Shown here piece after piece: positions 7,563-15,226 of a stretch of 29,281 nucleotides of DNA; within the stretch, counting starts at the first letter, position 1; the number at the start of each line of letters is the position of its first letter. Made by a program: the position numbers and the translations under genes. The notes beneath the pieces are model-generated. The model worked only from the letters and a program-made list of their open reading frames with translations, was not told the DNA's origin and ran no database searches. This DNA comes from Paracoccaceae bacterium (GTDB taxonomy: Bacteria; Pseudomonadota; Alphaproteobacteria; Rhodobacterales; Rhodobacteraceae). The stretch lies in contig JABSSB010000014.1 of assembly GCA_013214715.1 (NCBI GenBank), positions 1 through 29,281 of the forward strand. The letters run 5' to 3'.

Positions 7563-8635
7563 AACGTGGCCTTTGGCGGTATCAGGACCAGCTTGCCGGG
7601 TAGGCGTTTGCGTTCAAACTCGGCCTGGGCGTCGGCAATCTGCTCCAGCGGATAGGTTTTCGAAATCAGCGGGCGCAGGGTGCCCGCCTTCATGAGTGAC
7701 ACCAGCCGGGCGAAAACCTCGGGGGATTGATAGGTCGCGCCGTGGATAGTGATGTCGCGCAGATAGATCCGGCGCAGGTCCATGTCCACATTTGGGCCTG
7801 CAATTGCGCCGGACGTTGCGTAATGTCCGCCGGGTTTCAGGGCGTCAATCAGGGCAGGCCAGATCGGGCCCGCGACCACGTCGATCACCACGTCGAAATG
7901 ATCCAACGGCAGCGAGGCATCGCGGGCAATTGTCTCAGAGGCTCCGGCCTGGCGCACCGCATCGGCTTTGGTAGGGGCTGTCATGGCCGTGACCCGCGCG
8001 CCCCGAATGGCTGCGAGTTGCACGGCCGCAAGTCCCACGCCGCCTGACGCGCCGGTGATCAGGACCGACTGGCCATCGCACAACCCGGCGCGGTTCAGCA
8101 GGTTTTCAGCCGTGCCAAAGGCGCAGGGGATGGCGGCGATTTCCTCATCCGACAAGGGTGACGAAGTGACGTCGTAAATGTCCACCGCCTGAACAAGGCA
8201 ATATTGCGCAAATGCTCCATCCACTTCGGACCCAAGCGCGATATAGTGCATGGGCGATCCGTCCGTCGGGCGCGGCAGGTTGATCGGGCCTGTCACGCGC
8301 TGGCCCAAGCTCCAACCTTCGACATCCGGGCCAAGCGCAACGATGCGACCGCACAGGTCGCCGCCTTGGATGCGCGGGAAGTGCAGGGCGCCTGCGTGGC
8401 CGCCAGACTCGATCCCTGCGTCTGTGGCGACATCTTCCGTGGCACCCGTGACATCTGATGAATACCAGCCGATCCGGGTGTTGATATCGGTGTTATTCAC
8501 GCCCGCCGCCATGACCTCGACCAGCACCTCACCCTTGCCGGGGATTGGCACGGGGATGTCATGGCGCAGTTCCAACGCATCTGGCCCGCCGTGGCGGGTC
8601 AGGTAAATGCCGGTCATGGTGGTTGGCAGGGTCAT
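7559..8635 (-). CDS. Medium-chain dehydrogenase/reductase, quinone-oxidoreductase-like
   Basis: This 358-residue protein has the alcohol dehydrogenase GroES-like domain at the N-terminus (PIPGKGEVLVEVMAAGVNNTDI near 31-53) and a Rossmann domain with LITGASGGVGLAAVQLA near residue 195. Where zinc enzymes have the catalytic GHE motif this protein has GGDLCGRIV, and the four-cysteine structural zinc loop is missing. It therefore fits the zinc-free NADPH:quinone reductase type rather than an alcohol dehydrogenase. The substrate is unknown. It overlaps neighbours by ATGA at both ends (8632-8635, 7559-7562), so it is firmly in the operon. A second in-frame Met at residue 7 is possible as start. Confidence 0.82.
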   Translation of the reverse strand: MTLPTTMTGIYLTRHGGPDALELRHDIPVPIPGKGEVLVEVMAAGVNNTDINTRIGWYSSDVTGATEDVATDAGIESGGHAGALHFPRIQGGDLCGRIVALGPDVEGWSLGQRVTGPINLPRPTDGSPMHYIALGSEVDGAFAQYCLVQAVDIYDVTSSPLSDEEIAAIPCAFGTAENLLNRAGLCDGQSVLITGASGGVGLAAVQLAAIRGARVTAMTAPTKADAVRQAGASETIARDASLPLDHFDVVIDVVAGPIWPALIDALKPGGHYATSGAIAGPNVDMDLRRIYLRDITIHGATYQSPEVFARLVSLMKAGTLRPLISKTYPLEQIADAQAEFERKRLPGKLVLIPPKATL

Positions 8636-9258
8636 TGGGCTGTCGCGCCTTCAATATCCTTGCTGGCCAGCAAGGCGGCCCCGGCGATCATCAGGCCGCC
8701 TGAAAAGCGGTTCAACCAGCGCCCTTGAAGTGATTGGATACGCCTCAACCTGCGCTGCGCGTTCAAGCCCCACAGGATCAATAGCGCCCCGTCGACGACC
8801 AGATAGGTTCCACCAAGGATCAGAAGCTGCGGCCAGATCGGCAAGGTCGCATCGATGAATTGCGGAAACAGGGCCGCAAAAAACACGACTGCGTAAGGGT
8901 TGGCAGAAGACGTGAAGAAACCTTGTCGAAACAACCGGCCCGGCGCAGCCTCGACCGGGGTAGCGGCGCGATCCTTTCGGATGAACAATCGCAACCCCAG
9001 CCAACATAGATAAGCCACGCCGGCCCATTTGATGACAGAAAGGGCTTGCGCATGGGCTGCAATCACAATCGTCAGGCCGAACCCGGCCAACAGGATTTGC
9101 AGGGTATTGGCTGTTAGATCTTCTGCCACTGTGGCCAAAGATTTGCGCAGCCCGTGGCGCAGGCTGTGGGTCATGATCAGCAGCTGGCTGGTATCCGGCG
9201 GCGCCGCAAAGAACGCCGCCAACACACTAAGATAGAGCAGATATGCCTCAAGGCTCAC
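8632..9258 (-). CDS. LysE/RhtB family amino-acid exporter (copy 1)
   Basis: This 208-residue inner-membrane protein has about six hydrophobic segments, spaced as in LysE/RhtB exporters, starting YLLYLSVLAAFFAAPPDTSQLLI. The common family signature is PGP in the first loop; this copy has PPDTS instead. Later landmarks are WAGVAYLCWLGLRLF and GFFTSSANPYAVVFFAALFPQF, the latter matching the NPK/NP signature region. The family exports amino acids or derivatives by proton antiport. The start is GTG at 9258, embedded in GTGA with the stop of the upstream FAD-GcvT gene, and AAAGG lies seven bases upstream. Its place between catabolic enzymes suggests it vents a pathway product, but the substrate is not shown. 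Confidence 0.85.
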   Translation of the reverse strand: MSLEAYLLYLSVLAAFFAAPPDTSQLLIMTHSLRHGLRKSLATVAEDLTANTLQILLAGFGLTIVIAAHAQALSVIKWAGVAYLCWLGLRLFIRKDRAATPVEAAPGRLFRQGFFTSSANPYAVVFFAALFPQFIDATLPIWPQLLILGGTYLVVDGALLILWGLNAQRRLRRIQSLQGRWLNRFSGGLMIAGAALLASKDIEGATAQ

Positions 9259-11699
9259 GCGCGCAGCCTTTCATTGGACGGGTCCCAAAGCGGCTGGTCC
9301 GGCTGGACCGTGGCCGACACGCGCTGACCGTAGATCTCGACCTCGATCTCGGTGCCGGGTTGGGCCAGATCGCTGCGGATCATACCCAGTGCAATCGATT
9401 TTTCGACACGGTAGCCCCAAGCGCCTGAGGTCGTTTCGCCCACGATCTGCCCGCCATGCCATAGCGTCGACATGTAAGGCGCATCCGTATCCCCGGCGGC
9501 CACTGTCAGGGTGACAAAGCGTTTCTTGGAGCCTTGCTGCTTCTCGTTTAGCAGCGCCGCCTTGCCCGGGAATTCCTGCGGTTTGTCGAGTTTTACAAAC
9601 CGGTCCAACCCGCCTTCGAACAGGCTGTAATCGGTCGACAGATCGCCCTTCCAAGTGCGATAGCCTTTCTCCATCCGCAGTGAATTCAGCGCCCACATAC
9701 CAAATGGCTTGGCGCCTGCTGCGATGATCGCCTCGTAGATGGTGGGCATGTCTTCGTTCAGGGCGTGCACTTCCCAGCCCAACTCGCCCGCAAAGCTGAC
9801 GCGGATCAGATGAGCGGGTTTGCCTGCCACTGTGGCGCTTTGATGGGTCAGCCAGCCCATGCTCAGATCGGCATCGGTCAGGCCGGACAGAACATCGCGA
9901 GACGTTGGGCCGGTGACGATCAATGTGTCGCGGGTGGTGGTGACATCTTCGACCGTGACGCCATCCGGCATGGCCGCCAGAAGGATATCGCGGTCATGCC
10001 ATTGCGCAGTGGCGGCGGTGATCATCATGAAATCATCCTCGCCCATTCGAATGCAGGACATTTCCGTCAGGATGCGCCCGCGCCCGTCCGAGATATAGAC
10101 AAGGTTCATGCGTCCGATCTTGGGCAGGGCGCCCGTGATCAGACCGCGCAAAGCTTCGGCTGCGCCCTCGCCACTCAGCAGGAAGCGGGAAAAGCCCGGC
10201 AGATCCAGCACGCCGCAGGCATCGCGCACCGCTTCGCATTCTTCGCGGATGCGCGGCTCCCATGGGCCGGCGCGGTCCCAGGTTTGTGTTGCCTCTTCGC
10301 TGGTGTCGTCGCCGGGTTTGGCGAACCAGTTGGCCCGTTCCCACCCGTTATAGGCGCCCATCACGCCGCCTTGGGCCGTGACCTGGTCATGCACGGGCGA
10401 CAGTTTCTTGTCACGCCCTGCGGGCCATGCGTGCCAGGGGAAGTGCATGGCGTATTCATGGCCATAGATTTCCATACCCTTGGCCACACAATAGTCTTCG
10501 TCCGTGTAGTCGGTATAGCGGCGCGGATCGCAGGACCACATGTCCCATTCGGTCTGGCCTTCGGTGATCCATTCGGCGAGCACTTTGCCTGCGCCACCCG
10601 ATTGCGCGATGCCGAAGGTAAACACACAGGCCTCGAATGCATTGGGCACGCCTGGCATTGGGCCGATCAGCGGCAACCCATCAGGCGCATAAGGAATTGG
10701 GCCGTTGATGACCTTGTTGACCCCGGCTGTTGCCAGCAAAGGCACGCGGGCCATTGCATCTTCCAGATACCATTCCAGCCGCTCCAGATCGTCTGGGTAA
10801 AGCTGGAACGAGAAATCTTCTGGCATCGGGTCGCTTGGAGTGACCCAATGGGCTTTGCAGTTGCGTTCATAAGGGCCGAGGTTCAGACCGTGCTTTTCCT
10901 GCCGCAGGTAATACGAGCTATCGACGTCGCGCAGCAGGGGTAGCTTGCCGCCATTTTCAGCTGACCATGCCTCAAGTTCGGGGATTTCGTCGGTGAGCAT
11001 ATACTGATGGCTCATCACCATCATTGGCACGGTGCGTCCGCCGAAGGGCTTGAACCATTCACCCACGCGCTGGGCGTAATAGCCGGCAGCGTTGACCACG
11101 TATTCGCAGCGAATGTCGCCCTTATGCGTTTCAACGATCCATTCGCCGTTTTCGCGGCGGATGCCGGTCGCGGGACAGAACCTTTCGATCCGCGCGCCCA
11201 TATCCCGCGCGCCTTTGGCCAGCGCCTGCGTAAGCTGTGCGGGGTCGATATCGCCATCATTCGGATCGTATAGCGCGCCCGCCAGATCATGGGTTTCAAT
11301 AAACGGGTAGCGGTCCTTGATATCGCTGGTGGCCATAATGTCGATATCCATGCCCTGATAAAGGCCCATGCCTTTGGCGCGCTCAAACTCCTGCATCCGC
11401 TCTTTCGAATGGGCCAGCCGGATCGAACCTGTGACATGGTAGTTCATCGGGTAATCAACCGCCGCGCCGAGGCCGCGATACAATTCCGTCGAATAGCGCT
11501 GCATGTTCATCACCGACCAAGATGTCGAGAAGGTGGGGACATTGCCTGCAGCGTGCCAGGTCGATCCTGCGGTCAGTTCGTTCTTTTCCAAAAGCACACA
11601 ATCGGTCCAGCCGGCCTTGGCAAGGTGAAAGAGGCTCGAGGCGCCGACAGCGCCGCCGCCGATGATGACCACACGGGCCGTATTCTTGAACTCGGTCAT
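9255..11699 (-). CDS. FAD-GcvT fusion dehydrogenase, dimethylglycine/sarcosine dehydrogenase family (copy 2)
   Basis: This 814-residue protein has the same plan as the copy at 4126-6576: FAD-binding DAO domain with VIIGGGAVGASS near residue 11, His49 in AGSTWHAAGN as the expected covalent flavin site, a linker domain, and a GcvT-like C-terminal half ending PLWDPSNERLRA. NAAGYYAQRVGEWF and GIAQSGGAGKVLAEW are typical of the oxidase half. In the GcvT half, SFAGELGWEVH and GMWALNSLRMEKGYRTW are standard. The start at 11699 is preceded by GGGAG at good spacing; a longer in-frame start would intrude into the GFA gene. The two copies are clearly different in sequence (for example NVPTFST after the flavin motif here, LIGQLRA in copy 1), so they probably differ in substrate. 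One gene each for dimethylglycine and sarcosine is an inference. Confidence 0.9.
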   Translation of the reverse strand: MTEFKNTARVVIIGGGAVGASSLFHLAKAGWTDCVLLEKNELTAGSTWHAAGNVPTFSTSWSVMNMQRYSTELYRGLGAAVDYPMNYHVTGSIRLAHSKERMQEFERAKGMGLYQGMDIDIMATSDIKDRYPFIETHDLAGALYDPNDGDIDPAQLTQALAKGARDMGARIERFCPATGIRRENGEWIVETHKGDIRCEYVVNAAGYYAQRVGEWFKPFGGRTVPMMVMSHQYMLTDEIPELEAWSAENGGKLPLLRDVDSSYYLRQEKHGLNLGPYERNCKAHWVTPSDPMPEDFSFQLYPDDLERLEWYLEDAMARVPLLATAGVNKVINGPIPYAPDGLPLIGPMPGVPNAFEACVFTFGIAQSGGAGKVLAEWITEGQTEWDMWSCDPRRYTDYTDEDYCVAKGMEIYGHEYAMHFPWHAWPAGRDKKLSPVHDQVTAQGGVMGAYNGWERANWFAKPGDDTSEEATQTWDRAGPWEPRIREECEAVRDACGVLDLPGFSRFLLSGEGAAEALRGLITGALPKIGRMNLVYISDGRGRILTEMSCIRMGEDDFMMITAATAQWHDRDILLAAMPDGVTVEDVTTTRDTLIVTGPTSRDVLSGLTDADLSMGWLTHQSATVAGKPAHLIRVSFAGELGWEVHALNEDMPTIYEAIIAAGAKPFGMWALNSLRMEKGYRTWKGDLSTDYSLFEGGLDRFVKLDKPQEFPGKAALLNEKQQGSKKRFVTLTVAAGDTDAPYMSTLWHGGQIVGETTSGAWGYRVEKSIALGMIRSDLAQPGTEIEVEIYGQRVSATVQPDQPLWDPSNERLRA

Positions 11700-11700
11700 G

Positions 11701-12108
11701 TCAGTCTCCCTGATGATGTGGCGTGTCATACCCGTCAAACAGCACTGCATCCGTTGGCAGCGGGTAATAGTCGCCTTTGCTGTCGATGAAGATGTGCTTG
11801 CCCGGCGTCAGTCCGGTCGGGGCCTCAAGGCATCCGGCAGCAATGCCGTAGTGATCTGCCCCGATGGGCTGGAAAAACAGCGTTGATCCACAGGCCCCAC
11901 AGAACCCCCGTCGCGCCTCGTCCGAGGAGCGATACCAGCGTAGGGTGTCATCTGATTGAAACGTGATGTCTTTGGACTGTGCCCGGGTCAGAGCCAGAAC
12001 ATGGCCGGACATTTTCCGGCACTGGCTGCAATGGCAATAGGTCACCGTTTCACGCATCTGCGCAATGGTGAAATGAACCCCTCCACAGTCGCACTGGCCG
12101 GTGATCAT
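11701..12108 (-). CDS. GFA/CENP-V domain protein (glutathione-dependent formaldehyde-activating enzyme family)
   Basis: This 135-residue protein has the GFA fold with its zinc cysteines in order: Cys6 and Cys8 (GQCDCGGV), Cys25, Cys27 and Cys30 (YCHCSQCRKMSG), and Cys70 and Cys73 (GFCGACGSTLFF). The founding member was described as binding glutathione and promoting S-hydroxymethylglutathione formation from formaldehyde; many relatives have no known activity. The start ATG at 12108 overlaps the stop of the upstream exporter (ATGA, 12105-12108), and GGGAGGGG lies just upstream. Its TGA is one base from the FAD-GcvT gene, whose reaction can release formaldehyde if tetrahydrofolate is missing. 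A protective role is therefore a reasonable inference. The frame extends further upstream only as a shadow of the exporter. Confidence 0.85.
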   Translation of the reverse strand: MITGQCDCGGVHFTIAQMRETVTYCHCSQCRKMSGHVLALTRAQSKDITFQSDDTLRWYRSSDEARRGFCGACGSTLFFQPIGADHYGIAAGCLEAPTGLTPGKHIFIDSKGDYYPLPTDAVLFDGYDTPHHQGD

Positions 12109-12734
12109 CGCGCCCCTCCCGCAGCGGGCGTGCCGCTTAAGCCCAGCAAAAGACCATAGAGTATGAAGCATCCCGCCAGCACACGACGAACCCAGGTATT
12201 GAACACCGCATTGAGCGCGGCGCGTCCCATTACGGCGCCGATCAACGTGTAGCCGGAGTAGGAGAGCGTAGTGATGAGCAATGCTGTGGGCATGATCACA
12301 CTGATCTGCTGCCAGATCGGCACGCCGGGCTGCACGAATTGTGAAAAGGCGGCAAGGTATCCCGCCACGCTTTTTGGGTTGATCGTGGCGACCGCAAAGG
12401 CGTGCAGATAGATATGGGTGGCAGGCCGGGCTGCAGCAGGCGGCGGGTCTGCGGATCGCAACCAGCCCCGTATGCCCATCCAGACCAGAAAGCCCGCCCC
12501 GACCAGCTTGGCCACGAAGAAACCCGTGGGTGAGGCTGTGATCAATGCCGTAATTCCCGCCGCCGAGAGCAGCATGAACAGGATTGATTGCGTTAGGATC
12601 GCCAGGATTCCGGGCGTTGCGCGCCAAAATCCAAGCGCCATTCCGTTCGAAATGCAGTTGACCGCATTCGGACCGGGAGAGGTCACGAAAACCACCCAGA
12701 ACAGCGCGAATATGGTCCATGCCTCGAAACTCAT
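12105..12734 (-). CDS. LysE/RhtB family amino-acid exporter (copy 2)
   Basis: This inner-membrane protein of 209 residues begins MSFEAWTIFALFWVVFVTSPGPNAV. TSPGPN is the classical first-loop signature of the LysE/RhtB family. Other landmarks are LVGAGFLVWMGIRGW (third segment) and ATINPKSVAGYLAAFSQF (the NPK motif), followed by two further hydrophobic helices. I chose ATG 12734; a GTG at 12740 adds two residues and neither has a strong ribosome binding site. Only about 10 bases separate it from the regulator upstream, and it overlaps the GFA gene downstream. Exported substrate unknown; sequence is quite unlike the other exporter in the same run, so the two probably carry different compounds. 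Confidence 0.87.
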   Translation of the reverse strand: MSFEAWTIFALFWVVFVTSPGPNAVNCISNGMALGFWRATPGILAILTQSILFMLLSAAGITALITASPTGFFVAKLVGAGFLVWMGIRGWLRSADPPPAAARPATHIYLHAFAVATINPKSVAGYLAAFSQFVQPGVPIWQQISVIMPTALLITTLSYSGYTLIGAVMGRAALNAVFNTWVRRVLAGCFILYGLLLGLSGTPAAGGAR

Positions 12735-12744
12735 GCCCACATCG

Positions 12745-13314
12745 TCAATAAACTGGCGGAGCGATCACCCAGATCGCTTCGGCAGGCGTGTCATAGGGGT
12801 TGGCCCAGGTGAACGGCGCGCTCTTGATGCGGAAACTGTCACCCGGACCGACGGTAAAGGCGCGGGCGCCGATGGTCAGGTCCAGACCGCCTGACAGCAT
12901 CACGGCCACTTCCTGCGTGTCGCGCTGCACCGGTTCGGAGATCGAGGATCCCGGCTCGAATACGGACCGAACCATTTCGAAATCATCTGTCAGGTCGGGC
13001 GAAAGAAGCGTTTCGGCCAGACCTGATATCTCGCGCCCAATGTCCCTGTGATGGCCCTTGCGGACGATGGTCCCGGCCTCGCCCGCATTGGCCGGATCAG
13101 GTCCCACCAGCATGGACACAGGAACATCCAGCAGCCCGGCCATGTGCCTCATGTCTGCGAGTGATGGGGTCGACAGTCCACGTTCCACCTGGCTGAGCCA
13201 CCCAACGGATCGGTGCAGTTGGTCTGCCAGATCCGTCAGCGTCAGGCCACGCGCCTTGCGCAGGCTGCGCAGATCGGCCCCAAACCCGGCTGAAAGATGA
13301 AGCAATTGCGCCAT
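12745..13314 (-). CDS. XRE-family transcriptional regulator with C-terminal cupin domain
   Basis: This 189-residue DNA-binding protein has an XRE/Cro helix-turn-helix at about 11-70 (GADLRSLRKARGLTLTDLA...SVGWLSQVERGLSTPSL) and a cupin_2 domain at about 110-189 (VMLSGGLDLTIGARAFTVGPGDSFRI, ending WVIAPPVY). Such proteins sense a small ligand through the cupin barrel and often control the adjacent catabolic or transport genes. It is the first gene of the minus-strand run, so it may regulate all of it and itself. A perfect inverted repeat at 13321-13351 lies immediately upstream. ATG 13314 is my choice; TTG at 13341 would add nine residues but falls inside that repeat. The ligand is unknown; a methylated glycine is a guess from the neighbours. 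Confidence 0.88.
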   Translation of the reverse strand: MAQLLHLSAGFGADLRSLRKARGLTLTDLADQLHRSVGWLSQVERGLSTPSLADMRHMAGLLDVPVSMLVGPDPANAGEAGTIVRKGHHRDIGREISGLAETLLSPDLTDDFEMVRSVFEPGSSISEPVQRDTQEVAVMLSGGLDLTIGARAFTVGPGDSFRIKSAPFTWANPYDTPAEAIWVIAPPVY

Positions 13315-13320
13315 AGCATC

Positions 13321-13351
13321 ACGGTGAAATTTTCCCAACAAATTTCACCGT
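13321..13351. promoter_or_regulatory. Perfect 12-bp inverted repeat, probable operator of the XRE-cupin regulator
   Basis: ACGGTGAAATTT (13321-13332) and AAATTTCACCGT (13340-13351) are exact complements separated by TCCCAAC. A third half-site, GTGAAAT, follows at 13363-13369, so three boxes of the same core lie within about 50 bases. The repeat is just upstream of the regulator's ATG, where an autorepressor would bind. Twelve perfect pairs in a 31-base site is unlikely by chance. Binding by this regulator is inference. Confidence 0.7.
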
Positions 13352-13399
13352 GCCTGAGTCGCGTGAAATCTCAAAGCATTTTTTCATGGGGCATGATGA

Positions 13400-13858
13400 T
13401 TAATTTGCCTTGGCAAAGGTGTCGTGCAGGATCATTGCAAGGGCTCCGGCGTCCTCGGCCGTAAAAGCAGCGGGTTGATCGCTGTCGATATCCAGCACGC
13501 CCAACAGGGTTCCGGCGCCGTTCCAGACAGGCAGAACGATTTCCGATCGGGTTGAACTGGCGCAGGCGATATGGCCGGGAAAGGCATCGACATCATCGAC
13601 CAGCTGTACCTCTCCGCTGCGTGCTGCTGCGCCGCATACACCGCGGGAAAAGGGGATCACGAGGCAGCCATGCCCACCCTGATAAGGACCGATCTTGAGC
13701 ATGTCAGGCCCGGTCACGCGATAGAAACCTGTCCAGTCAAACCGGTCATCAGAATGGTGCAATTCACAGGCCACGGTGGCCATCAATGCAACGGGGTCGG
13801 TTTCGCCCTCGGTCAATGCGGCAATGGTTTTGGACAAATCGGCATAGTTGGCCCGCAT
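13400..13858 (-). CDS. msrC: Free methionine-(R)-sulfoxide reductase (GAF-domain, fRMsr)
   Basis: This 152-residue GAF-fold enzyme reduces free methionine-(R)-sulfoxide with thioredoxin. The three catalytic cysteines are all present: GGHGCLVIPF, RGVCGAA and HIACASSTRSEIV. Their spacing (10 then 24 residues) is the same as Cys84/Cys94/Cys118 in E. coli MsrC. DRFDWTGFYRV and the end VLDIDSD are further family signatures. ATG 13858 gives MRANYADL, the usual family start, and has AAAGG nine bases upstream; ATG 13867 sits directly on that site and is less likely. It lies downstream of a thiolase gene with an intergenic repeat between them. A role in oxidative-stress repair is known for the family. 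Confidence 0.93.
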   Translation of the reverse strand: MRANYADLSKTIAALTEGETDPVALMATVACELHHSDDRFDWTGFYRVTGPDMLKIGPYQGGHGCLVIPFSRGVCGAAARSGEVQLVDDVDAFPGHIACASSTRSEIVLPVWNGAGTLLGVLDIDSDQPAAFTAEDAGALAMILHDTFAKAN

Positions 13859-13899
13859 GGTCTGCATCCTTTGTCGGTCAGGGAGCTGTCTGCCCCCTC

Positions 13900-13955
13900 T
13901 TGGCCCCGTGCCGGGGCCAATTCACCCCCGAGGGGTATTTTTAAAGCGGAGAAAG
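13900..13955. repeat. Rhodobacteraceae-type intergenic repeat (hairpin plus GGGGTATTTT), copy 2
   Basis: TTGGCCCCG (13900-13908) and CGGGGCCAA (13912-13920) make a perfect 9-bp stem. ACCCCCGAGGGGTATTTTTAAAG and GGAGAAAGG follow and end at the thiolase stop (TCA on +, 13957-13959). The order hairpin, CCCC-GGGGTATTTT, purine-rich tail, gene stop matches copy 1 at 6604-6664, including position relative to a minus-strand stop codon. It could act as the thiolase terminator. Confidence 0.6.
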
Positions 13956-13956
13956 G

Positions 13957-15129
13957 TCAAATACGCTCAATCGCGATGGCAGTGCCTTCACCGCCACCGA
14001 TGCAAATGGCGGCGACACCGCGTTTCAGATCATGAGTTTCTAAGGCGTTAAGCAGTGTAACGATGATCCGAGCACCCGAGGCGCCGATGGGGTGACCCAA
14101 AGCACAGGCACCGCCGTGGATGTTCATCTTGTCGCGCGGCAGACCCATTTCTTGCATGAAAGCCATAGGCACGACCGCGAAGGCCTCATTCACTTCCCAC
14201 AGGTCGACATCGGCGACGGACCAACCGATTTTGTCGAGCAGTTTGCGGGCGGCCGGCACCGGTGCCGTGGTGAACCAGCCGGGCGCCTGCGCATGCGATG
14301 CATGGCCCAGAATACGCGCTCGGATGTTCAGGCCGCGCGCATCGGCGCTTTCTCGAGAGGCCAGAACCAATGCAGCCGCGCCATCTGAAATGGAACTGGA
14401 ATTGGCGGCTGTGACAGTGCCGTCCTTGCGGAAGGCAGGTTTGAGATGCGGGATCTTTTCCGGGCGTGCTGATTGAGGCTGATCGTCCCACTCGACAACC
14501 TGATTGCCGGTGCGGGTCTTTATGGCAACAGGGGCAATCTCGCGCGTCACATGTCCGTTTTTCTGAGCGGTCAGAGCATTTTCCAGCGAGGCCAGCGCAT
14601 AGTCATCCTGCGCCTGCCGCGAGAATTGGAAGCGTTCGGCACAGTCTTCGGCAAACGTGCCCATCAGACGCCCTTTGTCATAGGCGTCTTCCAGACCATC
14701 CAGAAACATGTGGTCAATCACCTGACCATGCCCAAGGCGGGCGCCGCTGCGCATCTTGTCGAGGAGGTAAGGCGCGTTTGTCATGCTTTCCATCCCACCG
14801 GCCACGAGGATGTCCGACTGGCCCAGCGCGATCTGATCAAATCCAATCATCGCAGCCTTCATCCCTGAGCCGCACATCTTGTTCAGCGTCGTCGCGGGCA
14901 CATCTTCATCCAGCCCTGCTGCAAACCCCGCTTGCCGCGCGGGTGCCTGCCCCTGCCCGGCCGGAAGCACACAGCCCAAAAGGATCTCATCTGCGGTCAA
15001 CGCGCCCGCCGCCTGCAGCGCGCCCGCAATCGCCACGCCGCCCAGTTCTGCTGCGGTTACTGATGAAAAAACACCCTGGAATCCGCCCAATGGTGTTCGT
15101 GCAGCCCCGGCGATGACCACGTCCTTCAT
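13957..15129 (-). CDS. Acetyl-CoA acetyltransferase (thiolase)
   Basis: This 390-residue thiolase condenses two acetyl-CoA to acetoacetyl-CoA or cleaves 3-ketoacyl-CoA. The nucleophile Cys86 lies in NKMCGSGMKA. The C-terminal active-site His is in ALGHPIGASGARI, preceded by NIHGGAC, and the second Cys is in AICIGGGEG. MDMKDVVIAGAARTP is the usual N-terminus. GGAGG lies eight bases before ATG 15129 but only two before ATG 15135, so 15129 is chosen. The frame stays open much further upstream, but that part overlaps the divergent STAS gene and has no family similarity. The sequence resembles the biosynthetic (PhaA-like) group, but ketothiolases of degradation look alike. It is divergent from the STAS gene across a 97-base gap. 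Confidence 0.92.
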   Translation of the reverse strand: MKDVVIAGAARTPLGGFQGVFSSVTAAELGGVAIAGALQAAGALTADEILLGCVLPAGQGQAPARQAGFAAGLDEDVPATTLNKMCGSGMKAAMIGFDQIALGQSDILVAGGMESMTNAPYLLDKMRSGARLGHGQVIDHMFLDGLEDAYDKGRLMGTFAEDCAERFQFSRQAQDDYALASLENALTAQKNGHVTREIAPVAIKTRTGNQVVEWDDQPQSARPEKIPHLKPAFRKDGTVTAANSSSISDGAAALVLASRESADARGLNIRARILGHASHAQAPGWFTTAPVPAARKLLDKIGWSVADVDLWEVNEAFAVVPMAFMQEMGLPRDKMNIHGGACALGHPIGASGARIIVTLLNALETHDLKRGVAAICIGGGEGTAIAIERI

Positions 15130-15226
15130 GTCCATATCCTCCATTTTCAATGATTTGCTTACTAAACGGAAAGGATTGCCGTCTAGCCTTCGCCAGAGTT
15201 TCAACAATGGCAAGAGGAGGCATGAG

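Noticed and set aside
9765..10943. Open frame of 392 codons on the + strand
   Set aside because: It lies wholly antisense to the FAD-GcvT gene at 9255-11699, has no recognisable domain, and its composition is what GC-rich codon bias produces on the opposite strand.
11701..12720. GFA protein as a 339-residue fusion
   Set aside because: The N-terminal 200 residues are a frame-shifted reading of the exporter gene; the ATGA at 12105-12108 and GGGAGGGG mark the real start.
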